A DNA stretch of 64,000 nt from Microplitis mediator (Eukaryota > Arthropoda > Insecta > Hymenoptera > Braconidae), in NCBI RefSeq assembly GCF_029852145.1, contig NC_079975.1, positions 18,349,275-18,413,274 on the forward strand. The letters run 5' to 3'. Positions 24,201 to 35,973 of this stretch are shown here, in pieces. Under the pieces are notes generated by a model. The model ran no database searches and was not told the DNA's origin. It worked only from the letters and a program-made list of their open reading frames with translations. Position 1 is the stretch's first letter, and each line of letters begins with the position of its first letter. The translations under genes were made by a program, and so were the position numbers.

Positions 24201-24393
24201 AAGACATAACTTTATTGTACTTATGCTTCTTGGGGCTTTTATATTTTGTCTTATGGGTTATAGTGTACCCTTTTTTATATGTTTTTCTTGGTTTCTTTGG
24301 ATAGTTTACATTCTTATTGGAGCTGCTTGTGAACCATGGGTTTCCAGATTTCATGTTGATAGTTTAAGATCCAACAGTCAACTTTTTCAATAA
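21210..24393 (+). CDS. SMPD4: Sphingomyelin phosphodiesterase 4 (neutral sphingomyelinase 3)
   Basis: Seven exons, 21210-21236, 21351-21650, 21726-22895, 22975-23193, 23271-23357, 23764-23940 and 24028-24393, all in phase 0, give 781 residues (human about 830-870). Family blocks include LIERCKELAVFI near the start, SIFGVTSNVGWGL, LLNPFEYYIFHFAYHLTNP, YHFLPRDNSPVLP and HLVRAF-like helices. Two C-terminal membrane segments lie at about 722-738 and 741-761 (FIVLMLLGAFIFCLMG and FFICFSWFLWIVYILIG). The family is tail-anchored in the ER and nuclear envelope and is reported to hydrolyse sphingomyelin; catalytic residues are not obvious by eye. It diverges from Hsc70. A MITE sits in intron 5. Confidence 0.93.
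23503..23658. mobile_element. 156-bp MITE in SMPD4 intron 5
   Basis: The left end TAAAGTAAGAGACTCAGTAC pairs with the right end CTGAGTCTTTCACCTTA, and the inner arms CGATCAGGGAACTA and TAGTTCCCTGATCAG match exactly. The element starts and ends near TA, as Tc1/mariner-type MITEs do. It is non-coding and wholly intronic. Confidence 0.75.
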
Positions 24394-24842
24394 AGTAATA
24401 ATAATAATTTACTCAAATTATATGGTGTGATTCCATATTAAATATCTTGTAATTTTTTTACATTCGTGACAAATAAATGAAGCCATTAAAAAAATATAAA
24501 ATATGATTTTTTATAATTATGAAGACAAGAGGGGTCTGATGCTGTAGTCTTGATGCTTCCAATCTTATATTTTACGCATTTTTTTTTCCTACGTAACACT
24601 TCTAACAAAAAGATTAGTGAAAAAAATGGTTTTCAATGTCACATTACAATGCAAGATAAGTTAATAATTAGTTAACCATCTAAAATTTAAGTAAGAAGTT
24701 TAAATTTTAAAATATGTTTTATTGAAATTGATACTGAAGATTTTTTTTTATATGATAAAAAAAAGTACCATTATGAAATAGATCAACTGAAAAAAATGGC
24801 ATATCCATGTAAATTATAGAATTTCAAAATATAATTGAGTAT

Positions 24843-26323
24843 ATATGAGAGATTTCACGCCACATTGATGACTTTTGACTCCGACCCCTTTCGATTTGGC
24901 TGAAAATTTTTTTTTCCTTTTCTACTCCGTTAAAATAATTTTTCAGGAAATTTTCAAATTTTTTTACCCAACCCAAAAAAAGTTATGAGTTTTTCAAAAA
25001 TAAGACTTTTATTTTTTCAAATAGCTATAACTTCTTAGAATATTGACTAATTGGGACGTTTTTTTTTCAAAATTTTTGTTTTTGAATGAACTTTCCAGAA
25101 AAAAATACAAAAAAAATTTTAAGATGATAAACTCTATGAAATTTTCGGCTTTTCTGAGAAAAACCACTATTTTCTTAAAGTTCGCCATTTTTTATTTTTT
25201 TTTTATTTTCTCAAAAAAAACTTCAATTCATTCTGCGAATTTCCCCGCCAATCTCAGAGTGGGCGGACTTTTCCTTCTATTTTTTATTATCAATTGAAAA
25301 AAAAATTTTTGCCCAGTTGGGCTTACTTTACAAAACGACACTCCGGAAATTTTTGAGGATTTATAGACGACTTCAGGGTTTGAAAAATTGAGATGAAAAA
25401 ATTAATTGAAAATGGTAATCCTCGAAAAAATTTGGATTTTTAACAAAAAATAGAAGATACCTATAAATAATTTTACTGTGATTTCTTTCAAAAACTACAC
25501 CTGAAAACGAAGAAAATGAAAAAAAAAATTCCATTTGGTTCATTTTTGACCAAGTTACAGGTTTTCGAAAAATAAATCTAACGCACATCGCTATTTCAAA
25601 AGCCTGTAACTTGTTCAAAAATAAACCAAATGGAATTTTTTTTTTCATTTTCTTCGTTTTCAGGTGTAGTTTTTGAAAGAAATCACAGTAAAATTATTTA
25701 TAGGTATCTTCTATTTTTTGTTAAAAATCCAAATTTTTTCGAGGATTACCATTTTCAATTAATTTTTTCATCTCAATTTTTCAAACCCTGAAGTCATCTA
25801 TAAATCCTCAAAAATTTCCGGAGTGTCGTTTTGTAAAGTAAGCCCAACTGGGCAAAAATTTTTTTTTCAATGGATAATAAAAAATAGAAGGAAAAGTCCG
25901 CCCACTCTGGGATTGGCGGGGAAATTCGCAGAAAGAATTGAAGTTTTTTTTTGAGAAAATAAAAAAAAAATAAAAAATGGCGAACTTTAAGAAAATAGTG
26001 GTTTTTCTCAGAAAAGCCGAAAATTTCATAGAGTTTATCATCTTAAAATTTTTTTTGTATTTTTTTCTGAAAATTTCATTCAAAAACAAAAATTTTGAAA
26101 AAAAAAACGTCCCAATTAGTCAATATTCTAAGAAGTTATAGCTATTTGAAAAAATAAAAGCCTTATTTTTGAAAAACTCATAACTTTTTTTGGGTTGGGT
26201 AAAAAAATTTGAAAATTTCCTGAAAAATTATTTTAACGGGGTAGAAAAGGAAAAAAAATTTTCAGCCAAATCAAAAGGGGTCGGAGTCAAAAGTGGTCGA
26301 TGTGGCGTGGAATGCCCCATACA
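24843..26323. mobile_element. 1.48-kb near-perfect palindrome (foldback element)
   Basis: The left arm (about 24843-25570) and right arm (about 25594-26323) are reverse complements along their whole length, around a loop of roughly 23 bases holding ACGCACATCG. The outer ends read CACGCCACATTGATGACT and, in reverse, CACGCCACATCGACCACT. Only scattered substitutions separate the arms, for example CAATCTCAGAGTGGGCGG against CCAATCCCAGAGTGGGCGG. No conserved protein is encoded; open frames here are shadows of A/T runs. It lies between the 3' end of SMPD4 and the 3' end of SMYD4. Confidence 0.85.
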
Positions 26324-26867
26324 TATTTTATTTTGAACGCGATTGAAACGAAAAAGTAGACTTTTTAATTATTTAATATTGAGAGACAAAACTTTTAATC
26401 TCAACCAATAATTGTCTTAATAAAATATGTCTTAGTAAAATTTCCTATTTTGAAAAATTTTTTATCAAAACAATATGATCAAACTAATTTCAATAAATAA
26501 CAATAAAAATATAAACAGAAATGATTTGATAAATATTGTTTTAATTTATTACGATATTTATTTTATTAACTTTTGTGTATACAACATTTTTTAATAATAT
26601 CTAAATAATTCTTAAAGTAGAAATTAATAAAATAAAATAATGTATTAATAAAAAGTGATACATGTATCATTTATTTGTTAAACAATTTTCTAACTTTTTT
26701 GTTGGCAATAAGCCATACTTTAACTCAAATACTTAATCATTTTTTATGCAAACGTAGTACGCAAAAGAAATGATTTTAATCGTAAATACAAATGAATAAT
26801 ATATAAAGTCTCGAAGAAATATATAAAATAGTAAACATGTAGTAAATTTAATTAAGTTATAATCAGA

Positions 26868-29084
26868 TTAATAGCCTTCAAGAATGCGATAAATATCAAC
26901 CAAACTATATTTGAATTGCATAATTTCCTGGGAAGGATACTTGGAATATTTACCAAGAATATTAAGCGCATAATTTAAAAGAGTTACAATCTTGTTAAAA
27001 TCAACTGAAATTTTTTCTTCAGTAGTGAGATTTTTTGACATAATGGGTATTACTAAAGGTTGAATTTTGTTTTTAAGATTTGTAATTTTTCTTTTAATGT
27101 CCGCAGGCATTACTTGACTCTAAAAAAATATAAGAAGTACTAATTATTATATGGTAAAATTAAGCCTTATTTGCATAAATTAAGTTGATTAGTAAATGTG
27201 CAAATAAAGTTTTAGATAATTATTATAATTAATAACATAATTACCATGCAGGATGGTATTTTGTAACTGGGATTCCAATTGTGTTTACAAGCATAACATT
27301 TACAAAAATAGTGATAAAGATTTTTAAGTTTTGCTCTTCTTTCTTCAGTAGTTTGAAATATATATTCTGGCCCATAGCTGCAATAAATCTGTTCACCTTT
27401 TTTAATTGTTTGAATACTAATCATTGAATTCATATCATTTAAAACGAAATGGTAGATATTGCGATCACAACTATGATTACAAAGTTGAAAAAAGGGTTGA
27501 ATTATTACTCCACGTTTGGTTAATATTCCATCGTCATTCATTAATTCAATCTAAAGGAAATAGATTAATTAACCATTTTAAAAAACATTAATTATTACAT
27601 TCATAATAATAATATTGAGAAAGGAATAAAATAAATAATTTAATTATTTTCGTTTGAATTAGAACTAAATTGAAATAATAATAAATACTTCTGTTGCGCC
27701 ATTTCGGACAATTTGTAAATGACGATAGAGTAATTGGCAAATAAACATGGCATTTTTATCTTCAATTAAATCCTTGTAATTATTAAATTTTTTTTCAATT
27801 AGATCAGTTAGTACACTTAAAAAATACAGTATTCCAACAGCTTTCAATGCATATTCCATCGCAAACAAATTATCAATTGGTAACCGAGTTAGTGAATAAA
27901 CACTTGCGTACTTGGTTTCATCATATTTTGAGCCAGTAAAAGTTTTATTAATTGGATCTGTAATTATATTATACTTATGTTATTTACCATAACAATTTGT
28001 TATTAAATTGGTGCGGCATAAAAGTAAATCACATAATTATTATTACCTGAAACTGATTCAAATTCTTTAATTTTATTTTTAAGTCCTTGAATATTCCCAA
28101 GTTCTTTAAGAGCTTTAATCAATAATCTTAAACTTAAAATTTCGACAGTACTCATATCAGATGCAATCATTACACCAATCATTTTACACTCAATGTCATG
28201 ATATTCATTCCACGCAGATTTACGACAATCATCATTACAAAAAACAATATTCACGCAAGATTGGCAAGGTATAGGATTCCATAGATATTTAGAGCAATGC
28301 CAACAATAGTTATAATAATTATCTGGAAAGAGTAATGATGCGTATGAACGATGTACTACTAGAGTTTCACCAGGTTCGATATCACGTGTAGCGACAATGT
28401 GTCTTCCAAATTCTTCAGAATATTTCAAAGCAATTGCGCCACTTGCACGAGATATTTTAGAATTGCTACTTGATATAGAACCTAAATAATTATCAGCTGA
28501 CCAAATTTTTCGAGGTTGTTCCGCGGTTTTATTATCACTAAACTCAGCTAAAGCAGTTTTAATTTTCTGTTTATTAATTGGATCCATTTTTTCCATCCAC
28601 AATCGAGCATTAGCCAATGAATCTTTGACTTCTGATACCATATTGGGACTACATGCTTTTAATGCTTTCGCTTGACGTACATAAAGCTTAGCTTTTAAAT
28701 TGTCTGGATATCCAATCTTCAATGCAAAACCTACATCAATTAACGACTGTTGATATAATCTTTGATTGCAGAGCACAGCTGAACGATTTGCATAAGCTTT
28801 AGCCATTTCTTCGGAATTTTCTGGTGCGTAAGCTAACGCTTCAGTGTATAATTTGAGTAATGATTTATAATGTAAAGTTAATATTTGTTTGTTAGCTTTA
28901 TTTATTTTTTCTAATGCTTTTTCTGAGCTTTTTTCCTGATGGTGTTTAATCGTTAATAATTCTTGATGATCTTGCAGAAATATCATAGCAAATTTAATTT
29001 TTTCTTCAACAGTGACCATTTTTGATAACTCTGGGGAATGTATTAATGGAAAAATAGCTAATTTCCAAGCATTTAAGTCCAATT
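26868..29084 (-). CDS. SMYD4: SET and MYND domain-containing protein 4 (5' exon not found)
   Basis: Four exons on the minus strand: 28047-29084, 27689-27957, 27245-27550 and 26868-27119, with matching phases, give about 621 residues. TPR-like helices come first (AKAYANRSAVLCNQRLYQQS, LYVRQAKALKAC). The split SET domain opens at GRHIVATRDIEPGETL and is interrupted by a MYND zinc finger beginning CWHCSKYLWNPIPCQSC with FCNDDC and HDIEC. The SET core has CNHSCDRN and GEQIYCSYG, and a post-SET Cys cluster CKCYACKHNW follows. The family methylates lysine on protein targets. An acceptor just above 29084 shows that a short upstream exon carries the start codon; I could not place it with confidence in 29100-31100. 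Confidence 0.9.
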
Positions 29085-30310
29085 CTATAAATATATATTT
29101 TGTTAGCAATAAATAAAAATATTTGAATTGAAATCATCTATTACAACATATTCGTAAATTTAAAATTAATTTTAAACTAGTTTTTAAATATAATGTTTAA
29201 ATAAACTAGTTTTAAACAATATTTATTAATGTTGGATACTTAAAATAAAAAAATTTAGAACAATGGATGATATACATATGATTGACATCTTACCCCTCGT
29301 CTCTGACATTTTGAATGTATTTTTTTTTGTTTTCCGAAATAAATTTTTAAAGATATTTATTAACTTTTATTATTATTTATTTATTTAATAAAATTTATGA
29401 AACTAATTTCGTTATTTCTTCCGAATGAAGAATAGTCCTTTCATGATATCGTTTTTAACAAAGTAAAACAAAAATAATTTGCGCAGCAAAAAATGTACCT
29501 ATGTCAGGTCTGAAATAATAAATACTGCCAATATTTCAAAACTTAATTAAACTATATCTCAAAAAACAAAAGAGCACGTACATAAAAATTTTATTTTTTT
29601 ATGTACTTTTTTATTACGATCCTGAAGTAGCAGACAGTTAAAAATTTTTTGAATTTTTTTTGAACAATTAAATTTGGAGAAAAAAAAAACTAAAAATATG
29701 TACATTTAGAAAATTTAAGACTACGAGTGCAATTGTAAAAATTTTTTTTTTTTTTTTTATAATTTATCTTTTTTTAATTGTTTTTTATATTAACATAATT
29801 CATTAAAATATCGTAAGCTATCGACTAAAATTATTTCATTTTAAGTAATACATTTAATTTAACGAATTAGTAAATTTCATCATTCCTCGAGTGTGAGAAA
29901 TATAATAAAGAATTTGATTTCTTTTTGTGTTTAAATTTTTCCGCCTTTTAAATTATTCGACCCCCCAAGTTAAAAAATCCTGAAATTAACAGGCAATCAA
30001 CAATTATCGGATTTTTTTTTAACAAATAAATCATAAAAAAAAAAGAAATTGAAAACATGCACATGTAGAGAATTAACAAAGCTATATGGTCAATTTTTTA
30101 AAATATTTTTTTTCATAATTTATGGTTTAAAAAAATTAACAAGTTAATAGACTTCCGCTAACTTCAGTACCATTACTTTGTGCATACAGCCGCGATTACG
30201 TAGATGTTGTTTAGTATCGTTAATCTTTGTAGGTGTACAATGTATCTAATCTTATTATAACGCTTTGGTACGAGCGGGGCACATTTTCACCGATCCAGCC
30301 TCACAAGAGA
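29085..30310. other. 5' region of SMYD4, AT-rich
   Basis: This should contain the missing first exon and promoter of SMYD4, but no ATG with a correctly phased donor stands out. Long A and T runs dominate. No other gene is seen. Confidence 0.35.
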
Positions 30311-30561
30311 CTTAAGGGGTAACGGTAACCGATTTTCAATTCAATTTAATTTACGGACAAACACTAGAAACCTAAAATAGAGAGTCTTTAGCGTTTTTCA
30401 AAACCTTAACAGAGGGCTAGAAATTTCGTATTTTCAAAAATCCTAATTCGTCTCCGAGATAAATTGTTTTAAAATTCTCATTTACTCAACGAGTGCAACA
30501 AAGATAGTCCCGTTTATTTTTCTGAGTGTGAGAAAGAGGTCCGGTAGCGTATCCCCTTAAG
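30311..30561. mobile_element. 251-bp MITE with CTTAAGGGG ends
   Basis: The left end CTTAAGGGGTAACGGTAACC and the reverse complement of the right end, CTTAAGGGGATACGCTACCG, form imperfect terminal inverted repeats. The interior has no coding frame. It abuts the next element at 30571. Confidence 0.65.
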
Positions 30562-30570
30562 GCTCGGCCG

Positions 30571-30751
30571 TACCTAACGAAATCTCGAATTTAAAAATTC
30601 TAATTATTTATTAAATAATTATCATAACAGCAATTTTCTTAGCTTCCGACTAAAAGCAGAAGACAAACTTCCTCGGAAAATTTTCATCATCCGAGTCCCA
30701 TAAATATTCACAAAGTAATCAGAATTCTTAAATTCGAGATTTCGTTAGGTA
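30571..30751. mobile_element. 181-bp element, TACCTAACGAAATCTCG family
   Basis: The 5' end TACCTAACGAAATCTCGAAT is repeated exactly as the reverse complement at 30732-30751. The interior has AGCTTCCGA and GAGTCCCATAAATATT, both also recognisable in the larger element at 32594-33458, which marks one family. Confidence 0.75.
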
Positions 30752-31137
30752 GGAAAACTGTTCAAAATATTTGAATTGCCGCTTTTATTAAAATTGCACT
30801 CACGCTTGCGCATAACTAGGTGAAAAGGCTTTTATAAAAACAACCACTTAGCTTTAGTCGGTGTAGTGTCGATAAAATAATAATCTTCCATTGACTTTCT
30901 CAGAAACTTTATATCCCATGGTGAATAGATGATACCATTCTCTAGTATCCATGCTCCATGTGTGATGTCTATGGAATCTTGCACCCGGTATTCGGTATTT
31001 CATTGCATATCATTTCATCTTGTTTGATTGTTCGATAGTACTTGAGAATTTAAAAAATTTTCGCACTATTGCACTTTTCATTAAAAAAATATATATATTA
31101 GTTAAAAATAATAAATAAACAGTCTTAGCATTATTCA

Positions 31138-31860
31138 ATGGCCTTATTATCGAGAAATATATTTGAAATTTCAAGTAAGTAGACAATAATTTAGTTTATA
31201 ACCTAGAAATACCATTCGTGTTGAAATTATAATTTCTTATTTATATTGTTTATTAAAATTGAATGTGTTTTTTCTATTTTTAAGAATACACTTTAATATT
31301 ATCACGGCGTCTGATACATAATATTGTTGATAATACCAAGCAATCAGAAGCAGTAATACGAAATGGGCCCTTAGACGATGATTTTGCAATACCAAATGGG
31401 CCTTTAGACGAAGATCTGGTAAGTTAATTATTAACTTTTGGAAATTAATGTAATTAAAAAAGTAATTTATAAAATGAGTTTATTATTTTAACTAGAATAT
31501 AAATGAAATAGATTATTTATGATTTGTTAGTAATAATAATAATTTTTTATGTTATAGCCCATTAAAATGCAAAGAAATCCATTTGAGAAAGAAAAAAAAT
31601 TATGTGTTTTATGTAGATTAAACATAACTCCTGATTGGAAAAACGTACGACTATTGTCTCAATTTCAAAGTGCATACACTGGAAGAATTTATGGGCGTCA
31701 TATAACTGGTTTATGTAAGCATAAGCAAGAATTAGTTGAACGTGAAATTCTCAAAGCACAAACTTGTGGTTTTATGAGTGTTTACCTTAAAGACCCTAAT
31801 TATTCATATGACCCAATGCTTTTTGATCCTAATAATCCATTTAGACCACACAAATATTAG
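31138..31860 (+). CDS. mRpS18C: Mitochondrial small ribosomal subunit protein bS18m
   Basis: Three exons, 31138-31174, 31285-31418 and 31558-31860, phases 1 and 0, give 157 residues. The bS18 core is in exon 3: CVLCRLNITPDWKNVRLLSQ, then YTGRIYGRHITGLC and GFMSVYLKDPNY. Spacing and the GRIYGRHITGLC block are diagnostic of the C paralog. The N-terminus MALLSRNIFEIS is basic/hydrophobic and fits a mitochondrial presequence. Exon 2 encodes a tandem near-duplicate, NGPLDDDFAIP then NGPLDEDL, not part of the family core. It diverges from SMYD4. Confidence 0.93.
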
Positions 31861-32075
31861 TGAAAAGAACTTTCTATAATTAAATTGTAACTTTATTTGA
31901 CGATTTTCTTTTTTTCTAAAATAATAGATACAATAAAAATAAAAAGAAATCAAACAAATTTAATGGCTATTATTTATTTTATAATTTAAAGATAAATCAT
32001 AATTTATATAAACTTCTAATACTTAAAATAATTATAAAGTATTTTTTAAACTGTTTTCTCAATTACAATTAAATA

Positions 32076-35000
32076 TTAATAATCTTCTTTAGGAAAATCA
32101 ACTATATGTTCAGGAATGCCGAGCATTTTCAATATTTCATTCATTTCTAAAGTTTTTCCATTATCAAGCTTTTCTGAACAATCTTTTTGATATTGAATAA
32201 GCGCTTTTTGACAAGCTTCTCTCCATCTTACAATATCGACGTGGACATCTTCTTTTTTGTTCTAAAAAATGCATCTAATTACAATTATTAAATACATAGA
32301 GTTTAATTTTTTCAAGTTAATAAATTATAATTTTTTTTTTGTTTAAAATACATAAACCTTATATAAATATTCACATAAACATTCGTTAATTTATTTAGAC
32401 GTTAACATTTAAAACTTTCTACGGTAATTAATTTTTAATCAATACACTTTTTTTAATAAAAAACTTATATTATGTGCATTCAAAAAAAACAATAGTATAT
32501 TACATGGCAAGGGATAAAATATGGCGCCACACTCGATGAAGTTAGCTGTCCGATCTGAAGGCGAAAGCTGGCATCATCTGGTCTCAAAGCGGGGCCGTAC
32601 TTAACAAATTCTCGAATTTTAGATATCTCTTAATTTATGAACAAGTAACCAGCAGTCACTACGTGACTGCCCAAATATCACTACTAAATTTATAGAATAC
32701 GCAGAAAAAAGGATTTCTTGCCGCAAAAAATTTTAATTTTCACCAAGAAATTTTATGCATTATCAATTAAATACAAAAATTGTCTTGGAGCGAGAAAATA
32801 TTTTTTTGGTCAAAAAATAACTCCTTGTACCAAGTATTTTTTTCTAGTTCTGAATAAATTTTTGTTTTTAATTCACGATGCAAAATATTTCTTGGGGTAA
32901 GTAAAAATTTTCTTCAGGCGAGTAAAGATTTTTTGTGTCAATGAATCCTTTTTTTTCTATGCACACTTTTTTGGCTTTGAGAAGCTTCCTAAAACCAAAA
33001 GGGAGTATAAAAATCTGTCATTTTGAAATAAGTAACGCGATATAAATAATATAGCTATATATTCAGTGACATTCAGTCATATTTAGTGATGGAATAATTA
33101 ACGTATTAATTTATTTAAAGAAAATAAATACGATCGTCTTTTTTCTCGCGTAATTCAAATGTAATTCGAATGATATAGATAAATCTATTTATCTCAATAC
33201 TTGGCAATTAAAAAGAGTTTAAACTATGAAAAGGCACAAATTCAAGTCAAGACCTATCTAATGATACCAATTTCAATAACATTAAGTAATTCTATCATAT
33301 AGATACGACGAGAACAAAATTTTCCTTATTCTCTTAATAATATAGATTATCATTGCAGTGATTTTTTCAGCTTCCGATAAAATGCGTAGAACGAACAAGT
33401 CCCATATATATTTAAAACTTAAGTAGATATCTAAAATCCGGAAATTCGGTTAGTACTGCCGATCCTTCACTCTTGTTTTATCCTTTACCACGCAATAAAT
33501 TTTTTATATTACCCGCATTGACACTGAGAGTTATAATGTCTCGAGCTAGTCAAAATAGGGTAATATCAGACGTTTTGTTTTTAATAAAATTCAAGTAATT
33601 TAACAGAGAAAACAATGGCTTATGAATTGAACAAGTTTTCCTTATGATTATTTTTATTGATTTATTTTATTAATTTTTCAAAGACACTTATTAATTTCAT
33701 TGGATATTAGAATAATATAAATATTAGTGTGGTCGTTAAAAATTAAATTTTCTCAGACGTCCTATAAAAAGCATCTTTTTATTGAAAAAATAAGTGGGGA
33801 ATTTGGTTTTTTCTAAAACTGGAAAATGTCATATTCAGTTTTTTATAAAATGTGTATTTATGAAGATATTTTTGACAAAATTTTCTTACATCTGATGAAT
33901 TGAGCCTTTTAAGGATTACAAATTTTGAAAATGACATTTTTCTAAGTATATAGAAACTATAACAAGCATTAATTATTGACATGTTACGAGTTACGAATTT
34001 GTTTATATTTGAGAAAAAACCTTATCTTTAACATTCATTATCCTTTAGATGCTCAATTGATAAGATCTAAAAAATTTTTTTAAAAATATCTTCTTAAATA
34101 CACATTTTATAAAAAAAAATGAACATGATCTTTTCTGTCAAGAATTTAATTTCCTACCAAATTGTTTCTATGATTTTTTTCTTTAATCTGCCTATTTCAT
34201 GAGACATTTAAAAAAAAACCGCGATCGTATCGAAAAATGAATTTTGATCGTTCTGAGGCACGTATTCTTTTTACTTGAAACGAAAAAACGAAACCCCCCA
34301 CGTATCTTTTCACTAAAAATAAGTTTTTTATGAGGCTTCTGAGAAAATTTAATTTTTAACGACCACTGTAATAAATATTCCCATAATAATAAAATTAGCA
34401 GGAAATTGAACATTCAATACAATTTTATTATTAATTCAGCAACGTTTCGCTCTCTTTATTAGAACTTCATCAAGCTTATAAAACACAATACCAGCTTAAT
34501 GATATAGTACAATACTTTCTCATCAATATAACAATATTCACTTGAATAAGTTATGTTAATATTCAATATATTAGACATACAGATTCACTATATTAATTAA
34601 AAACTGCTTGATTACTAAGCTTCTAGTTAATTAACTTCTAGTGTTTTAGAAGCCTGCTGATGATAAAGTTCTAAAAAAGAGAACGAAACGTTGCCTGATT
34701 AATAAAGGTTTTATCTAGGATGCTAATACGTCATTGAATAAATATTTAAAAGTTTATTATAAATAAATGCAATTCTAGCAAGGAAAAATGAAGACAGAAA
34801 CTGATCGGTTTCTGTCCTCTAAATCGCATCGGTATGAAAAAGAGTAGATTCAGCATATTGCTCCGAGTACGCATATACTGATGTATTAAATTATTTTAGA
34901 GCAGAGTGCAGAGCAGACAAATGACATAAATGTATGGTAAATAAATGTGCTAAGAGCAACAAGCCGAATTTGTCAAGACATTGTAACTTGCAGTTTCTAT

Positions 35001-35481
35001 ACAGGTGGTATAAAAAATTAAATTTCAGTAAAAAAAACTTAATTTGAATTATTTTTTACCTTTTTTCGATAAGCAAGCTTAGTTTTCGTAACCTCAATTT
35101 CTAGTTTTTTACTTCTGATTCTATTTTTAAGTGCTAATAAATCACTTTGAGTTGGTTCTGAATCTTGTATATTAAATGTTGGACAATAAATATTTTCTGA
35201 TTTGTCTAATTCAATTTTACGACGTTTTATAATATCTTGTGGTAGCGTTGAAATTTTTCTATATTTAAAATTTTTAAAACCAAACAATTATAAATATATT
35301 ATATAATTATATAGATAAAAAAATATATTTACGAATCAGGAGATGGTGATACTGGATAAAGCCTCTTCAAATTACTTTTAACTGGCGTCGTATCATTTCT
35401 TATTGGCGAACAAAATGGTTTATTTGCTAGATAACTATTTCTTAATGGGGTGCGCATTAAATTTGTATTTTTATTATTCAT
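32076..35481 (-). CDS. SFR1: SFR1/MEI5-like Swi5-partner recombination protein
   Basis: Three exons on the minus strand: 35333-35481, 35060-35258 and 32076-32261, phases 2 and 0, giving 177 residues. The N-terminal part holds motifs such as RTPLRNS, TPVKSNLKRLYPVSPSPDS. The middle is a helical, basic coiled-coil (LLALKNRIRSKKLEIEVTKT). The C-terminus IVRWREACQKALIQYQ...MLGIPEHIVDFPKEDY matches the WRxAxQxAL...LGI pattern at the end of SFR1/Mei5. With Swi5 this protein stimulates RAD51/DMC1 strand exchange. The second intron is about 2.8 kb and packed with inverted-repeat elements, far longer than neighbours' introns. The identification rests mainly on the C-terminal block. Confidence 0.8.
32594..33458. 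mobile_element. 865-bp member of the TACCTAACG family in SFR1 intron 2
   Basis: The left end GCCGTACTTAACAAATTCTC followed by TTTTAGATATCT pairs with AGATATCTAAAATCCGGAAA and TTAGTACTGCC at the right. Near the right end, AGCTTCCGATAAAATGCG and CAAGTCCCATATATATT match the interior of 30571-30751, so the short copy is probably a deletion derivative. Outside it, GGCAAGGGATAAAA (about 32505) and TTTTATCCTTTACC (about 33478) hint at a further outer inverted repeat. Confidence 0.65.
33727..34369. mobile_element. 640-bp foldback element in SFR1 intron 2
   Basis: The ends GTGGTCGTTAAAAATTAAAT and its exact reverse complement (to 34366) begin long arms. Inner arms match with some divergence: AAAATGTGTATTTATGAAGA against the reverse complement of TCTTCTTAAATACACATTTT. 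The right arm carries extra sequence. No coding capacity. Confidence 0.78.
34411..34730. mobile_element. Inverted pair of hammerhead-like motifs (Penelope-type remnant?)
   Basis: Two copies of one motif face each other. The plus-strand copy has CTGATGA at 34657-34663, a GTTCT/AGAAC hairpin (34668-34684) and GAAA at 34685-34688 followed by CGTTGC. The minus-strand copy, read from 34473 downward, has TTGATGA, GTTCT...AGAGC and GCGAAACGTTGC. CTGATGA-hairpin-GAAA is the hammerhead ribozyme core, and such motifs occur at ends of Penelope-like retroelements. Extra bases between CTGATGA and the hairpin make activity doubtful. It lies in SFR1 intron 2. Confidence 0.5.
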
Positions 35482-35973
35482 TTCAATAATTATATTAATT
35501 TTTTGTATTTCTTATGACTAATATACAACTTTATAAATCACTGTTATAAAATTAAACGAAACTAAAAGAAAACATTTAAGAATATTGATTAATTAAATTC
35601 TATTAATTGATTTTCAAAATTACATTTTTAGATTCGATTATGTTTAATTAATTTATAACATTAAATGGATAATTACAATGTAAATTATTAAATGATACTT
35701 TATACGTAAAAACAGCTGATAAACAACTTAAAATACGCACGTGTGTTATTGTTGGTTCTCTATTTTTGGTTACCAGCAGACAATAAAAAAGAACAAAACT
35801 GTTATACAATTATGTGGAAAAATTTAAAAACACACTAAAAAAACATTCTGATTAAAATAATTATTAAAATTTTCAAAGCAATGATGAAAATAATAATAAT
35901 AAAGTATATAAATTTAAAAAAGTATACAGAAGTTTTTATACTAATATTAAATTAATTAATATAATTATTATAG

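Noticed and set aside
25043..26089. Frames of 84-93 codons in both arms of the big palindrome
   Set aside because: The same Phe/Lys-rich frame appears in both arms only because they are inverted copies; A and T runs explain it.
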